A stretch of 64,000 nt of DNA. It comes from Microterricola viridarii (GTDB lineage Bacteria; Actinomycetota; Actinomycetes; Actinomycetales; Microbacteriaceae). Positions 8,096 to 16,802 of the stretch are shown here, piece after piece. A program made the translations under genes and the position numbers. The notes under the pieces were generated by a model. The model saw only the letters and a list, made by a program, of their open reading frames with translations, had not been told where the DNA came from and did not search any database. The stretch lies in contig NZ_LT629742.1 in the NCBI RefSeq assembly GCF_900104895.1, forward strand, positions 1,674,001-1,738,000. Direction: 5' to 3'. How positions within the stretch are numbered: position 1 is the stretch's first letter; each line of letters opens with the position of its first letter.

Positions 8096-8896
8096 TCACT
8101 CTGGGGTGACATAGGCGGAGCTGATGCCGCCGTCGACGAGGAACGTCGACCCGGTGATGAAGGAGGAGTCGTCGCTGGCGAGGAAGGCGACGGCTGCGGC
8201 CAGCTCCTCCGGCTCGGCGAAGCGCCCGACGGGGATGTGCACGAGGCGGCGCTGGGCGCGCGCCTGGTCCTTGGCGAACAGCTCCTGCAGCAGCGGGGTG
8301 TTCACCGGGCCGGGGCAGAGGGCGTTCACTCGGATTCCCTGCCGGGCGAACTGCACGCCGAGCTCGCGGCTCATCGCCAGCACGCCGCCCTTGGAGGCCG
8401 TGTAGGAGATCTGCGAGGTGGCGGAGCCCAGCACCGCGACGAAGGACGCCGTGTTGATGATGGAACCGTTACCCTGCTTCACCATGTGGCGGAGTGCGGC
8501 GCGGGAGCACAGGTAGACCGACTTGAGGTTGACGTCCTGCACCTTCTCCCAGGCCGGCAGCTCCGTCGTCTCGATCGAGTCGTCGTCGGGCGGGGAGATG
8601 CCGGCGTTGTTGAAGGCGATGTCCACGGAGCCGTAGGTGGCCGCCGCGGTGTCGAAGAGGTTGTTCACCTGCGCCTCGTCGGTGACGTTGACCTGCACGA
8701 ACAGGCCGCCGACGAGCTCGGCCGCCGCAGCGCCCGTCGCGGCGTCCATGTCGCCGATGACGACGGTCGCGCCCTCGGCGGCGAAGCGTTTCGCGGTGGC
8801 CAGGCCGATGCCGCTGGCGCCGCCGGTGATGACGGCGACCTTGCCGGCCAGGCGCTGGGTGAGGTTGATCGGGGTGATCGCGGGGGCGGCGTTCAT
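8096..8896 (-). CDS. SDR-family oxidoreductase of the ethanolamine locus
   Basis: A 266-residue classical short-chain dehydrogenase. The dinucleotide site TGGASGIG is at residues 24-31, NNAG at 96-99, and the catalytic Tyr165 and Lys169 lie in ISYTASKGG. The order SDR - aldehyde dehydrogenase - class I amidotransferase - GlnA4 matches M. tuberculosis Rv2857c-Rv2860c. In a gamma-glutamylation route it could oxidise the hydroxyl of gamma-glutamylethanolamide to the aldehyde used by the next enzyme; this step is inference from context. A role as a sugar-acid dehydrogenase cannot be excluded from sequence. It is separated from the ALDH gene by 41 bp. Confidence 0.85.
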   Translation of the reverse strand: MNAAPAITPINLTQRLAGKVAVITGGASGIGLATAKRFAAEGATVVIGDMDAATGAAAAELVGGLFVQVNVTDEAQVNNLFDTAAATYGSVDIAFNNAGISPPDDDSIETTELPAWEKVQDVNLKSVYLCSRAALRHMVKQGNGSIINTASFVAVLGSATSQISYTASKGGVLAMSRELGVQFARQGIRVNALCPGPVNTPLLQELFAKDQARAQRRLVHIPVGRFAEPEELAAAVAFLASDDSSFITGSTFLVDGGISSAYVTPE

Positions 8897-8937
8897 GGTT
8901 CTCTCTTTCGTGCTGGGATGCTGTGGCGTGCGTGTGA

Positions 8938-10293
8938 TCAGTCGACGGCGATGAACACGTTCTTGGTCTCGGTGAACGCGAGCGGTGCGTCGGGGCCGAG
9001 CTCGCGGCCGAGCCCGGACTGCTTGAAGCCGCCGAACGGCGTGCTGTAGCGCACCGAGGAGTGCGAGTTGACCGAAAGGTTGCCCGACTCGACCCCGCGG
9101 GCGACGCGGAGGGCCCGGCCGACGTCCCGGGTCCAGATCGAGCCGGACAGGCCGTAATCGCTGTCGTTGGCCAGCTGCACGGCATCCGCCTCGTCGTCGA
9201 AGGGCAGCACGGTCACGACGGGTCCGAAGATCTCCTCGCGGGCGGCGCGGTCGCCGCGCCCCGGCGTCAGCACGGTGGGCGCGAACCAGAAGCCGGGGCC
9301 GGTCGGCGCGCTGCCGCGGAACGCGACGGGGGCGTCATCCGGCACGAAGGAGGAGACGGCGTCGAGGTGCTTCCGGGAGACCAGCGGGCCCATCTCTGTG
9401 CCCGGCAGGGCGGGGTCGCCGACGGCGACGCCCTGCACGGCGGGCTCCAACAGCTCCATGAAGCGCTCGTAGGCGCTCCGCTCGACGAGGATGCGGCTGC
9501 GGGCGCAGCAGTCCTGCCCGGCGTTCTCGAACACCCCGTACGGCGCGGTGGCGGCGGCCTTCTCGATGTCGGAGTCGGCGAAGACGATGTTGGCGCTCTT
9601 GCCGCCGAGCTCCAGCGTCACCCGCTTCACCTGCTCGGCGCAGCCGGCCATGATCCGTTTGCCGACCTCGGTGGAGCCGGTGAAGACGACCTTGCGCACG
9701 GTCGGGTTCGTCACGAAGCGCTCGCCGACGACGGAGCCCCGGCCGGGCAGCACCTGGAACAGCCCCTCCGGCAGCCCGGACTCCAGGGCGAGCTCGGCCA
9801 GGCGGATGCTGGTCAGCGGCGTCCACTCGGCCGGCTTCAGCACGACGGCGTTGCCGGCGGCCAGGGCCGGGGCGAATCCCCACGCGGCGATCGTCATCGG
9901 GAAGTTCCACGGCGTGATCACGCCGACGACGCCGAGCGGCTCGTTGAACGTGACGTCGAGACCCCCGGCCACCGGGATCTGCCTGCCGAAGAGGCGCTCG
10001 GGGGTGGCGGAGTAGTAGTCGAGCACGTCGCGCACGTGGCCGGCCTCCCAGCGGGCCTGGCCGATCGGGTGGCCGGAGTTGCGCATCTCGGTCTGGGCGA
10101 GGTTCTCGATGTCGGCGTCGACGGCGGCAGCGAAGCGGCGGAGCGCCCGCGCCTTGTCGGCGGGGGCGAGCGGCGCCCAGGCGCGCTGGGCGGCGGCCGC
10201 GCGGGCGATCGCCGCGTCCGTCGCCTCCACGTCCAGGTGCTCGACGGTCTCGACGATGCTCTCGTCGGCGGGGTTGATGATCGTGTAGCTCAC
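8938..10293 (-). CDS. Aldehyde dehydrogenase of the ethanolamine/glnA4 locus
   Basis: A 451-residue NAD(P)-dependent aldehyde dehydrogenase. Visible catalytic parts are Asn130 in TPWNFP, Lys153 in LKPAEW, the general base Glu228 in LELGGKS, and the nucleophile Cys262 in GQDCCARSR. The start GTG (10293) overlaps the TGA of the amidotransferase gene by four bases, a sign of coupled translation. By position it should oxidise a gamma-glutamylated aldehyde to the acid (gamma-glutamylglycine, if the substrate is ethanolamine). M. tuberculosis aldC holds the same position. Enzyme family is certain; substrate is inferred. Confidence 0.93.
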   Translation of the reverse strand: MSYTIINPADESIVETVEHLDVEATDAAIARAAAAQRAWAPLAPADKARALRRFAAAVDADIENLAQTEMRNSGHPIGQARWEAGHVRDVLDYYSATPERLFGRQIPVAGGLDVTFNEPLGVVGVITPWNFPMTIAAWGFAPALAAGNAVVLKPAEWTPLTSIRLAELALESGLPEGLFQVLPGRGSVVGERFVTNPTVRKVVFTGSTEVGKRIMAGCAEQVKRVTLELGGKSANIVFADSDIEKAAATAPYGVFENAGQDCCARSRILVERSAYERFMELLEPAVQGVAVGDPALPGTEMGPLVSRKHLDAVSSFVPDDAPVAFRGSAPTGPGFWFAPTVLTPGRGDRAAREEIFGPVVTVLPFDDEADAVQLANDSDYGLSGSIWTRDVGRALRVARGVESGNLSVNSHSSVRYSTPFGGFKQSGLGRELGPDAPLAFTETKNVFIAVD

Positions 10294-11063
10294 GGTTGCT
10301 CCTTCAACGTCCTGTGCCGCCTCGCGGCCTCGACCAGGCCGGCGAAGAGCCGGCGGTCGGCGGCGTTCTCCTCCGGATGCCACTGCACGGCGACCCCGAA
10401 CGGCACGCCGGGCAGCTCAACCGCCTCGATCACGCCGTCGGCGGTCGTGGCGGACACCCGCAGCCCCGGTGCCACCCGGTCGAGCGCCTGGTGGTGGTAG
10501 ACGTGCACGTCGAGGGCGTCCCCGAGGAGGTCGGCGACGGCGGTGCCCGCCTCGGTCTGCACCGTCTCGGTGCCGAACTCGGCCGGCGCCGGCTGGTACT
10601 TCTCGCTGCCGACCACGTCGGGCAGGTGCTGGTGCAGGCTGCCGCCGAGGGCGACGTTGAGCATCTGCGCGCCGCGGCAGATGCCGAGGAAGGGCAGCTC
10701 CGTCTCGATGGCGGCGTGCAGCAGGGCGTCCTCCCACTCGTCGCGGTCGCCGCGGGGCGCCCCGGTCCTCGGGTGCGGCTCCTGCCCGTAGCGGGCGGGG
10801 TCGATGTCGGCGCCGCCGGCGATGATGAGCCCGTCCAGGCCGGCGAGCACGCGCCGCGCAGCTGCCGCGGTGACCGGCTGGGGCGGAAGCACGACGGCGA
10901 TGCCTCCGGCATCCGTCACCGCATCGAGGTAGACCTGCGGCAGGAAGGAGGCGCGCACGTCCCAGACGCCGGTCTGCGCCTGCTCCAGGTAGCTGGTGAT
11001 GCCGATGACCGGTGCGTCGGAGGGCTCGGACTCGGCGCCGGTCCCGGGCTCAGAGCCGCTCAA
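10290..11063 (-). CDS. Gamma-glutamyl hydrolase, PuuD-like class I amidotransferase
   Basis: A 257-residue cysteine hydrolase that should release glutamate from a gamma-glutamyl amide. The nucleophile is Cys129 in LGICRGAQ and the His/Glu partners are in VQWHPEE near residue 229. [13 protein letters not shown] is typical of the PuuD group. The likely start is TTG 11063, overlapping the end of the ligase gene by 14 bp; no ATG or GTG is well placed, so a slightly later start is possible. It overlaps the ALDH gene at its own stop. In this locus it would complete the cycle by recovering glutamate spent by the GlnA4-like ligase. Confidence 0.9.
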   Translation of the reverse strand: MSGSEPGTGAESEPSDAPVIGITSYLEQAQTGVWDVRASFLPQVYLDAVTDAGGIAVVLPPQPVTAAAARRVLAGLDGLIIAGGADIDPARYGQEPHPRTGAPRGDRDEWEDALLHAAIETELPFLGICRGAQMLNVALGGSLHQHLPDVVGSEKYQPAPAEFGTETVQTEAGTAVADLLGDALDVHVYHHQALDRVAPGLRVSATTADGVIEAVELPGVPFGVAVQWHPEENAADRRLFAGLVEAARRHRTLKEQP

Positions 11064-12417
11064 AGCCGCGCACCCGCTCCCAGTCGGTCACAGCCGAGTC
11101 AAAGGCCGCCAGTTCGACGGCGGCGTTGTTCAGGTAGTGGTCGACGACCTCGTCGCCGAAGGCGGCCCGGGCGATGGCCGACTCCGAGAACAGCTGCGCC
11201 GCCTCGCGCAGGGTGGCCGGCACCCGGGCCGCCCCGCCGGTGTAGGCGTTGCCGACGAAGGCGTCCTCGAGCTCGAGCTCGTTCTCGATCCCGTGCAGGC
11301 CGGCCGCGATGAGGGCCGCGACGGCGAGGTACTGGTTGACGTCGCCGCCCGGCACCCGGTTCTCCACCCGCATGCCCGGGCCGTGGCCGACGACGCGGAG
11401 GGCGCAGGTGCGGTTGTCGATGCCCCAGGCCACGGCGGTGGGGGCGAAGCTGCCGTCCACGAAGCGCTTGTACGAGTTGATGTTCGGGGCGAAGAACAGC
11501 GTGAGCTCGCGCATGGCGGCCAGCTGGCCGGCCAGGAAGTGGCGGAACACCGTGGACATGCCGTGCTCGGCATCCGTGTCGGCGAAGACGGGGGAGCCCG
11601 CCTCATCGCGCAGCGAGATGTGGATGTGGCAGCTGTTGCCCTCACGCTCGTTGAACTTGGCCATGAAGGTCAGGCTCTTGCCGTGCGCGTCGGCGATCTC
11701 TTTCGCGCCGTTCTTGTAGATCGAGTGGTTGTCGCAGGTCGCCAGCGCATGCGCATAGCGGAATGCGATCTCCTGCTGGCCGAGGTTGCACTCGCCCTTG
11801 ACGCCTTCCGAGTACATGCCCGCACCGTCCATCGCGTTGCGGATGTCGCGCAGCAGCGGCTCCATCCGGGTGGAGGCGAGCATGGCGTAGTCGATGTTGT
11901 AATCGGATGACGCGGCCAGGTCGCGGTAGCCCTTCGCCCAGGCCTGGCGGTAGCTGTCGTCGAAGACGATGAACTCGAGCTCGGTGCCGACGAACGGCAC
12001 CAGGCCGCGCTCGGCCAGGCGCTCGAGCTGGGCCTTCAGGATCTGGCGCGGAGAGGCCACGACCGGCGCCTGGTCCAGCCACTGCAGGTCGGCCGTCACC
12101 ATCGCGCTGCCCGGCAGCCAGGGCACGAGGCGCAGCGTGTCGAAGTCGGGGATCATCGCCATGTCGCCGTAGCCGCGCTCCCAACTGGACATCGCGTAGC
12201 CGTCGACGGTGTTCATCTCGACATCGACGGCGAGGAGGTAGTTGCAGCACTCGGCGCCGTGCTCGGCGACATCCTCGAGGAAGAGCCGGGCGGAGATGCG
12301 CTTGCCGATCAGGCGGCCCTGCATGTCGGTGAACGCCAGGATCACTGTGTCGATCTCGCCCGCGGCGACGAGCCCGGTGAGCTCGGCCAGTGAGAGGTTG
12401 CCGGAACGGGGGGTCAT
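11050..12417 (-). CDS. glnA4: Glutamine-synthetase-like gamma-glutamylamine ligase, GlnA4 type
   Basis: A 455-residue ATP-dependent ligase of the glutamine synthetase fold. The metal/ATP and glutamate motifs are present: GTELEFIVF, EGVKGECNLGQQE, GNSCHIHISL and RVENRVPGGDVNQY. The adenylylation motif of GlnA1 is absent, as in GlnA2-4 and PuuA. ATG 12417 has GAGGAG six bases upstream, which decides the start over the ATG at 12423. The adjacent ethanolamine permease and the gene order argue for ethanolamine as amine substrate, as shown for Streptomyces coelicolor GlnA4; PuuA-like putrescine activity is the main alternative. Confidence 0.9.
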   Translation of the reverse strand: MTPRSGNLSLAELTGLVAAGEIDTVILAFTDMQGRLIGKRISARLFLEDVAEHGAECCNYLLAVDVEMNTVDGYAMSSWERGYGDMAMIPDFDTLRLVPWLPGSAMVTADLQWLDQAPVVASPRQILKAQLERLAERGLVPFVGTELEFIVFDDSYRQAWAKGYRDLAASSDYNIDYAMLASTRMEPLLRDIRNAMDGAGMYSEGVKGECNLGQQEIAFRYAHALATCDNHSIYKNGAKEIADAHGKSLTFMAKFNEREGNSCHIHISLRDEAGSPVFADTDAEHGMSTVFRHFLAGQLAAMRELTLFFAPNINSYKRFVDGSFAPTAVAWGIDNRTCALRVVGHGPGMRVENRVPGGDVNQYLAVAALIAAGLHGIENELELEDAFVGNAYTGGAARVPATLREAAQLFSESAIARAAFGDEVVDHYLNNAAVELAAFDSAVTDWERVRGFERL

Positions 12418-12440
12418 ACGCATCTCCTCGGTGAGACTCA

Positions 12441-12570
12441 GGCCACAAATGGTTTGCTTGGCGACCATTACACCATAGTGATGCCAGCGCGCCGGGGGCA
12501 ATCGTCGAGAACGCGCCGAACTTCCCGAGAAAATTCTTGCCACAAAGGTATGTACGTCGAACCATTGCAG
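12441..12570. promoter_or_regulatory. Candidate operators between glnA4 and the Eat permease
   Basis: The 239-bp divergent gap holds ATGGT-N10-ACCAT (12449-12468), a symmetry common at FadR/GntR sites. A direct repeat pairs GCCACAAATGGT (12442-12453) with GCCACAAAGGT (about 12540). A further AATGGTTCG lies on the opposite strand near 12560. These would suit a regulator controlling both directions. Confidence 0.45.
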
Positions 12571-12656
12571 GCCCTATAGTCGGGCCAGCAAATCACACAG
12601 CCCAGCAGCCTGCCCGCTTTTCCCGCGGCAGGCACTCAGAATGCGAAGGAACGTGA

Positions 12657-14201
12657 ATGTCCAAAGACACCTTGAACGTGTCGGGAGTCACCTATACGAC
12701 TGCCGAAGCCGGCTACTTCGAGAAGCGCAAGCTCAAGCGCTCCGCCGGCGTCTGGGGCCTCTGGGGCCTCGCCGTGGCCGCCGTCATCTCCGGAGACTTC
12801 TCCGGCTGGAACTTCGGGATCACGGCCGCCGGCTTCGGCGGGATGCTGATCGCCTTCGCCATTCTGGTGGTCATGTACTACGGCCTCATCTTCTCCATCG
12901 GTGAGATGAGTTCGGCGATGCCGCACACCGGCGGCGCCTACTCCTTCTCGCGCGCGGCGATGGGGCCGTGGGGAGGCTTCGTCACGGGCCTCGCCGAGAC
13001 GGTCGAGTACGTCGCGACCACGGCGGTGATCGTCTACTTCTCGGCGGCGTACGCCGACGGCATCACCTCCGAGCTGCTCAACTTCTCGATGCCGGCCTGG
13101 GTGTGGTGGGTGATCCTCTACGTCGCGTTCATCCTGCTGAACTCGGCCGGGGCGGCGATCTCGATCCGCTTCGCCATCGTCGTCTCGATCATCTCGATCG
13201 GCATCTTGATCGTGTTCGCCGTGATGGCGATCGCCTCCGGCCTGTTCAGCTGGGACAAGCTCTTCGACATCGCACCGGATGCCGGCCAGAGCGCGTTCCT
13301 GCCGCACGGCGTCCTGCCCATCCTGTTCGCGCTGCCCTTCGCCATGTGGTTCTTCCTCGGCATCGAGGAGCTGCCGCTGGCGGCCGAGGAGTCACACGAC
13401 CCCGTCCGCGACATCCCGCGCGCCGGCCTCTGGGCCCGCGGCACGCTCATCTTCACCGGGCTTCTCGTGCTGTTCCTGAACACCGGCATCCTCGGCGCCG
13501 AGGTCACGGGGGGCGCGGGGGAACCGCTGCTCGACGGCTTCCGCGCCATCGTCGGCGACGGGCTCGCCGCCGTGCTCGCCCTGTTCGCCCTGATCGGCCT
13601 CCTCGCCTCGCTGCAGGGCATCATGTTCGCCTACGGGCGCAACATGTACTCCCTCTCCCGGGCCGGCTACTACCCGAAGTTCCTCTCGCTCACCGGCAAG
13701 CGGCAGACCCCCTGGGTCGCGCTGCTGGCCGGTGGCCTGATCGGCTTCGTCGCCCTGATCATCGTGGATGCCGCCGGCGGTTCCGCCGGGGTGGCCGGTG
13801 CGATCGTGCTGAACATCGCCGTGTGGGGTGCCGTGCTGGCCTACCTGCTGCAGATGACCGCCTTCGTGATCCTGCGCAGGAAGTACCCGAGCGCCAAGCG
13901 CCCCTACCTCAGCCCGTGGGGCGTGCCCGGCGCCGTCGTCGCGGGAATCATCGCCGCCCTGATCTTCGTCGGCTTCCTGCTGAACCCGACCTTCGGCCCG
14001 GCCATCGTGGCCATCGCGGTCGTCTACGCGGTCATGCTGATCGGCTTCGCGGTCTGGGGCCGCCACCGGCTCGTGCTCTCCCCGGAGGAGGAGTACGCGG
14101 TCTCCGGCGGGCTGCACGGCGACCCGGAGGCCGACGGCTACGGGGGAGCGCTCGAGGAGGAGCTGCTCGCCAGCGACGGCGTCGACGAGCCCAAGCCCTA
14201 G
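12657..14201 (+). CDS. eat: Ethanolamine permease, Eat family (APC superfamily)
   Basis: A 514-residue inner-membrane transporter with about 12 hydrophobic segments. The N-terminal stretch YFEKRKLKRSAGVWGLWGLA, then VISGDFSGWNFG and MGPWGGFVTGLAETVEY, is the characteristic beginning of ethanolamine permeases. GAAGGA lies upstream of ATG 12657. It is divergent from the GlnA4-like operon and so probably brings in the substrate of that pathway. The C-terminus is acidic and cytoplasmic. A hairpin terminator follows. Of the locus, this gene gives the best clue to the substrate. Confidence 0.93.
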   Translation: MSKDTLNVSGVTYTTAEAGYFEKRKLKRSAGVWGLWGLAVAAVISGDFSGWNFGITAAGFGGMLIAFAILVVMYYGLIFSIGEMSSAMPHTGGAYSFSRAAMGPWGGFVTGLAETVEYVATTAVIVYFSAAYADGITSELLNFSMPAWVWWVILYVAFILLNSAGAAISIRFAIVVSIISIGILIVFAVMAIASGLFSWDKLFDIAPDAGQSAFLPHGVLPILFALPFAMWFFLGIEELPLAAEESHDPVRDIPRAGLWARGTLIFTGLLVLFLNTGILGAEVTGGAGEPLLDGFRAIVGDGLAAVLALFALIGLLASLQGIMFAYGRNMYSLSRAGYYPKFLSLTGKRQTPWVALLAGGLIGFVALIIVDAAGGSAGVAGAIVLNIAVWGAVLAYLLQMTAFVILRRKYPSAKRPYLSPWGVPGAVVAGIIAALIFVGFLLNPTFGPAIVAIAVVYAVMLIGFAVWGRHRLVLSPEEEYAVSGGLHGDPEADGYGGALEEELLASDGVDEPKP

Positions 14202-14217
14202 ACGGGGGAATCGGTTC

Positions 14218-14247
14218 GTGGGGTCTCCGCTTCGGCGGAGACCCCAC
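14218..14247 (+). terminator. Hairpin terminator after the Eat permease
   Basis: Perfect 13-bp stem GTGGGGTCTCCGC / GCGGAGACCCCAC with a TTCG tetraloop, 17 bp past the stop. The following T-run is poor. Confidence 0.75.
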
Positions 14248-14363
14248 TGCCGTTTCGGGGGGATAGCCCCATACTCGCCCGCTCGGATGCCCCATAACGT
14301 TGGTGTTGTGCTCGAATCCAGCACAGAACCCCACCGCACATCCGCTACAGAAGGAGCCCTCCC

Positions 14364-14801
14364 ATGTCTGCCACCATCCCCGTCGTCCCCTCGGCCCCGG
14401 CAGAGCCGAACAACGCCCCGACGCCGCCCGCCGGCTTCACCGAGCAGCCGTCCGCCGGCTACGCCGAGCAGCCGCCCGCCGGTTACGCCGCGCAGCCGGG
14501 CGCCGCCTATGTGGGGCAGCAGCCCGCGGCATCCGCCACCCCCACCCAGTGGCTGAGCATCTCCAGCCTCGTGCTCGGCATCACCTCGATCTTCGCCGGC
14601 TGGACGTTCATCGTTCCCGTCGCGGGCCTGATCCTCGGCATCCTCGCGCTCCAGCGCGAGCCGGCCTCTCGCACCATGGCGATCTGGGGCGTCGTGCTCA
14701 ACAGCGTGCTGCTCGCAGGCGGCCTGCTCGTCGGCCTCGGCGCGTTGATCTTCGGCCTCGCCGCGCTGCCCTTCGCCATCCTCCCGTTCGCCATGTTCTA
14801 G
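14364..14801 (+). CDS. DUF4190-type membrane protein with a proline-rich head
   Basis: A 145-residue protein. Residues 1-65 are rich in Pro, Ala and Gln and hold short repeats (GFTEQPSA, GYAEQPPA, GYAAQPGA). Two membrane segments follow (about 68-95 and 110-140) with the DUF4190-type pattern SISSLVLGITSIF and PVAGLILGILAL. A clear AAGGAG precedes the ATG. Function is unknown; such proteins are common in actinobacteria, where the head probably lies in the cytosol. It stands alone between two transcripts. Confidence 0.85.
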   Translation: MSATIPVVPSAPAEPNNAPTPPAGFTEQPSAGYAEQPPAGYAAQPGAAYVGQQPAASATPTQWLSISSLVLGITSIFAGWTFIVPVAGLILGILALQREPASRTMAIWGVVLNSVLLAGGLLVGLGALIFGLAALPFAILPFAMF

Positions 14802-14984
14802 GGGCACATGCCTCCGCCCGCATGGGCCCTCGGCTAGGCTGGAGGGGTACCAAGAGCCACAAGCTCGCACACCCTCGAGGCAATGGAGCCGTTCGTGTCG
14901 ATCAGCACGCCCACAAGCACGTCCACCACTATCGCGGAGGGCGCTGCAGGCGCCACACCCGGCCGCACACAGGAAGCACCCACT

Positions 14985-16436
14985 ATGCAGGCAAGCCCAG
15001 GATTCCGTCTGGAGAGCGATTCGCTCGGGACCGTCGAGGTTCCCGAGAACGCATACTGGGGGGTGCACACCAAGCGTGCACTCGACAACTTCCCGATCGC
15101 GAAGCGCCCCATCTCCGTGTACCCCGATTTCGTGCGCGCGCTGGCCCAGGTCAAGCAGGCCTGTGCCCGCGCCAACGTCGAGGTCGGTGCGCTGAGCGCC
15201 GAGAAGGGCCGCTGGATCGACGAGGCGTGCACGCGCATCATCCAGGGGGCACGCCACGAGGAATTCGTCGTCGGCGTCATCCAGGGCGGTGCCGGCACCT
15301 CGACCAACATGAACGCGAACGAGGTCATCACCAACGTCGCGCTCGAGATCGCCGGCTACGACAAGGGCCGCTACGACATCCTGCACCCGATCGACGACGT
15401 CAACCGCAGCCAGTCGACCAACGACACCTACCCGACCGCGATCAAGGTCGGCCTGGCGTTCTCGCTGCGCCACCTGACTCTGGAGCTGCGCCTGCTGCAG
15501 GAGTCGTTCTCGCACAAGAGCGACGAGTTCACCAACGTGCTGAAGGTGGGCCGCACCCAGCTGCAGGACGCCGTGCCAATGACGCTCGGCCAGGAGTTTC
15601 ACGGCTTCGCCACCACCCTCGGCGAAGACTATGACCGCCTGATGGAGACGCTCACGCTGCTCGCCGAGGTGAACCTCGGCGCGACCGCCATCGGCACCGG
15701 CATCACCGCCGACCCCGGATACGCGGCCGCCGCGGTGCGCCACCTGAGCGAGATCACCGGACTCAACATCCAGAGCGCCCCCGACCTGATCGAGTCGACC
15801 AGCGACGCCGGCGCGTTCATGTCGTTCAGCGGCTCGCTCAAGCGCAGCGCGATCAAGCTGTCCAAGATCTGCAACGACCTGCGTCTGCTCTCCTCCGGCC
15901 CGCAGGCCGGCTTCGGCGAGATCAACCTGCCGCCGATGCAGGCCGGCTCGAGCATCATGCCGGGCAAGGTCAACCCGGTCATCCCGGAGGCCGTCAGCCA
16001 GGTGGCCTACGCCATCGCCGGCAACGACGTCGCCATCACGATGGCCGCAGAGGGCGGCCAGCTGCAGCTGAACGCCTTCGAGCCGGTCATCGCACACTCC
16101 CTGTTCCAGGGCCTGGCGTGGATGACGCAGGCCTGCTGGACGCTGCGCGTGAACTGCATCGACGGCATCACCGCCAACGAGGACCGCCTCGAGGCCATGG
16201 TCGCCTCCAGCGTCGGCGTCATCACCGCGCTGATCCCGTTCATCGGCTACACCGAGGCGGCGAAGATCGCCAAGGTCGCGCTCAGCACCGGGCACCCCGT
16301 CGCCGATCTCGTGGTCGCCGCCGGCCTGATGACTCGCGAGGCCGTCACCGAGCAGCTGCAGCCGAGCAAGCTCTCCGGCATGGATGCCGCGGCGCCCGTG
16401 CCGGTCACCGACCTGAAGGCCGAGCCCTCCGAGTAG
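14985..16436 (+). CDS. aspA: Aspartate ammonia-lyase
   Basis: Converts L-aspartate to fumarate and ammonia. The 483-residue protein has the fumarase/aspartase signature GSSIMPGKVNP near residue 321, with the flexible-loop serine. The wording VNPVIPEAVSQV, and HPIDDVNRSQSTNDTYPTAI earlier, fit aspartase better than class II fumarase. ATG 14985 has AGGAAG eight bases upstream and gives the usual length; an in-frame ATG at 14883 would add 34 low-complexity Ser/Thr residues and is less likely. Monocistronic, ending in a very strong hairpin. Fumarase activity is the only reasonable alternative. Confidence 0.92.
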   Translation: MQASPGFRLESDSLGTVEVPENAYWGVHTKRALDNFPIAKRPISVYPDFVRALAQVKQACARANVEVGALSAEKGRWIDEACTRIIQGARHEEFVVGVIQGGAGTSTNMNANEVITNVALEIAGYDKGRYDILHPIDDVNRSQSTNDTYPTAIKVGLAFSLRHLTLELRLLQESFSHKSDEFTNVLKVGRTQLQDAVPMTLGQEFHGFATTLGEDYDRLMETLTLLAEVNLGATAIGTGITADPGYAAAAVRHLSEITGLNIQSAPDLIESTSDAGAFMSFSGSLKRSAIKLSKICNDLRLLSSGPQAGFGEINLPPMQAGSSIMPGKVNPVIPEAVSQVAYAIAGNDVAITMAAEGGQLQLNAFEPVIAHSLFQGLAWMTQACWTLRVNCIDGITANEDRLEAMVASSVGVITALIPFIGYTEAAKIAKVALSTGHPVADLVVAAGLMTREAVTEQLQPSKLSGMDAAAPVPVTDLKAEPSE

Positions 16437-16802
16437 CAGCTCCGCTCACGCAGACCTCTCACGCAGACGGCTCTCACGCAGACGCCGGCGCCCAGATGGG
16501 CGCCGGCGTCTGCGCGTTCGGGGCAGCCGTCGCGTTGCGGCGGCGCGAAAAAACAGGACGAGAGGCTTCGCGGGGCGTATATGCGCTCGACGGGGCTGTG
16601 CTCCTGTTTTTTTCACAGGGGCCGCGGTGTTGGCTTCGGTCGCTGGCGCTCCCTCGAGCCAACCGGGGAGAGGCGCCGCGCATTCGCACGTCGGCTGGAG
16701 GGCGCCGCGCCGCGACGAAGGAGCAGCGCAGCGCCCGAAGCCCTGAGCGGCTCCGCCGAGACCGCCGTCTGCGACATCCTCCTGCCCGCTACACGTGTAG
16801 CG
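16437..16802. repeat. Intergenic region with terminator, A/T inverted repeat and palindromic repeats
   Basis: No gene seen. CTCACGCAGAC occurs three times at 13-bp steps (from about 16446). The aspA terminator follows. GAAAAAACAGGA (16547-16558) is mirrored by TCCTGTTTTTTTC near 16602-16614, AT-rich against a 70% GC background. A short GGCTTCGG/CCTCGAGCC element lies at 16629-16663 and a long one at about 16687-16761. A perfect 16-bp palindrome CGCTACACGTGTAGCG (16787-16802) abuts the stop of the next gene. Confidence 0.85.
16477..16514 (+). terminator. Strong hairpin terminator of aspA
   Basis: Perfect 17-bp stem CGCAGACGCCGGCGCCC with its complement around an AGAT loop, 40 bp after the aspA stop. 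No long T-run. Confidence 0.75.

Noticed and set aside
8096-8896. SDR as 2-keto-3-deoxy-L-fuconate dehydrogenase
   Set aside because: It is 9 kb from the fuconate genes and sits in the conserved glnA4 order, so the ethanolamine context is preferred.
13392-16295. Minus-strand frame of 967 aa across the Eat, DUF4190 and aspA genes
   Set aside because: Spans three well-supported plus-strand genes; composition is that of an antisense shadow.
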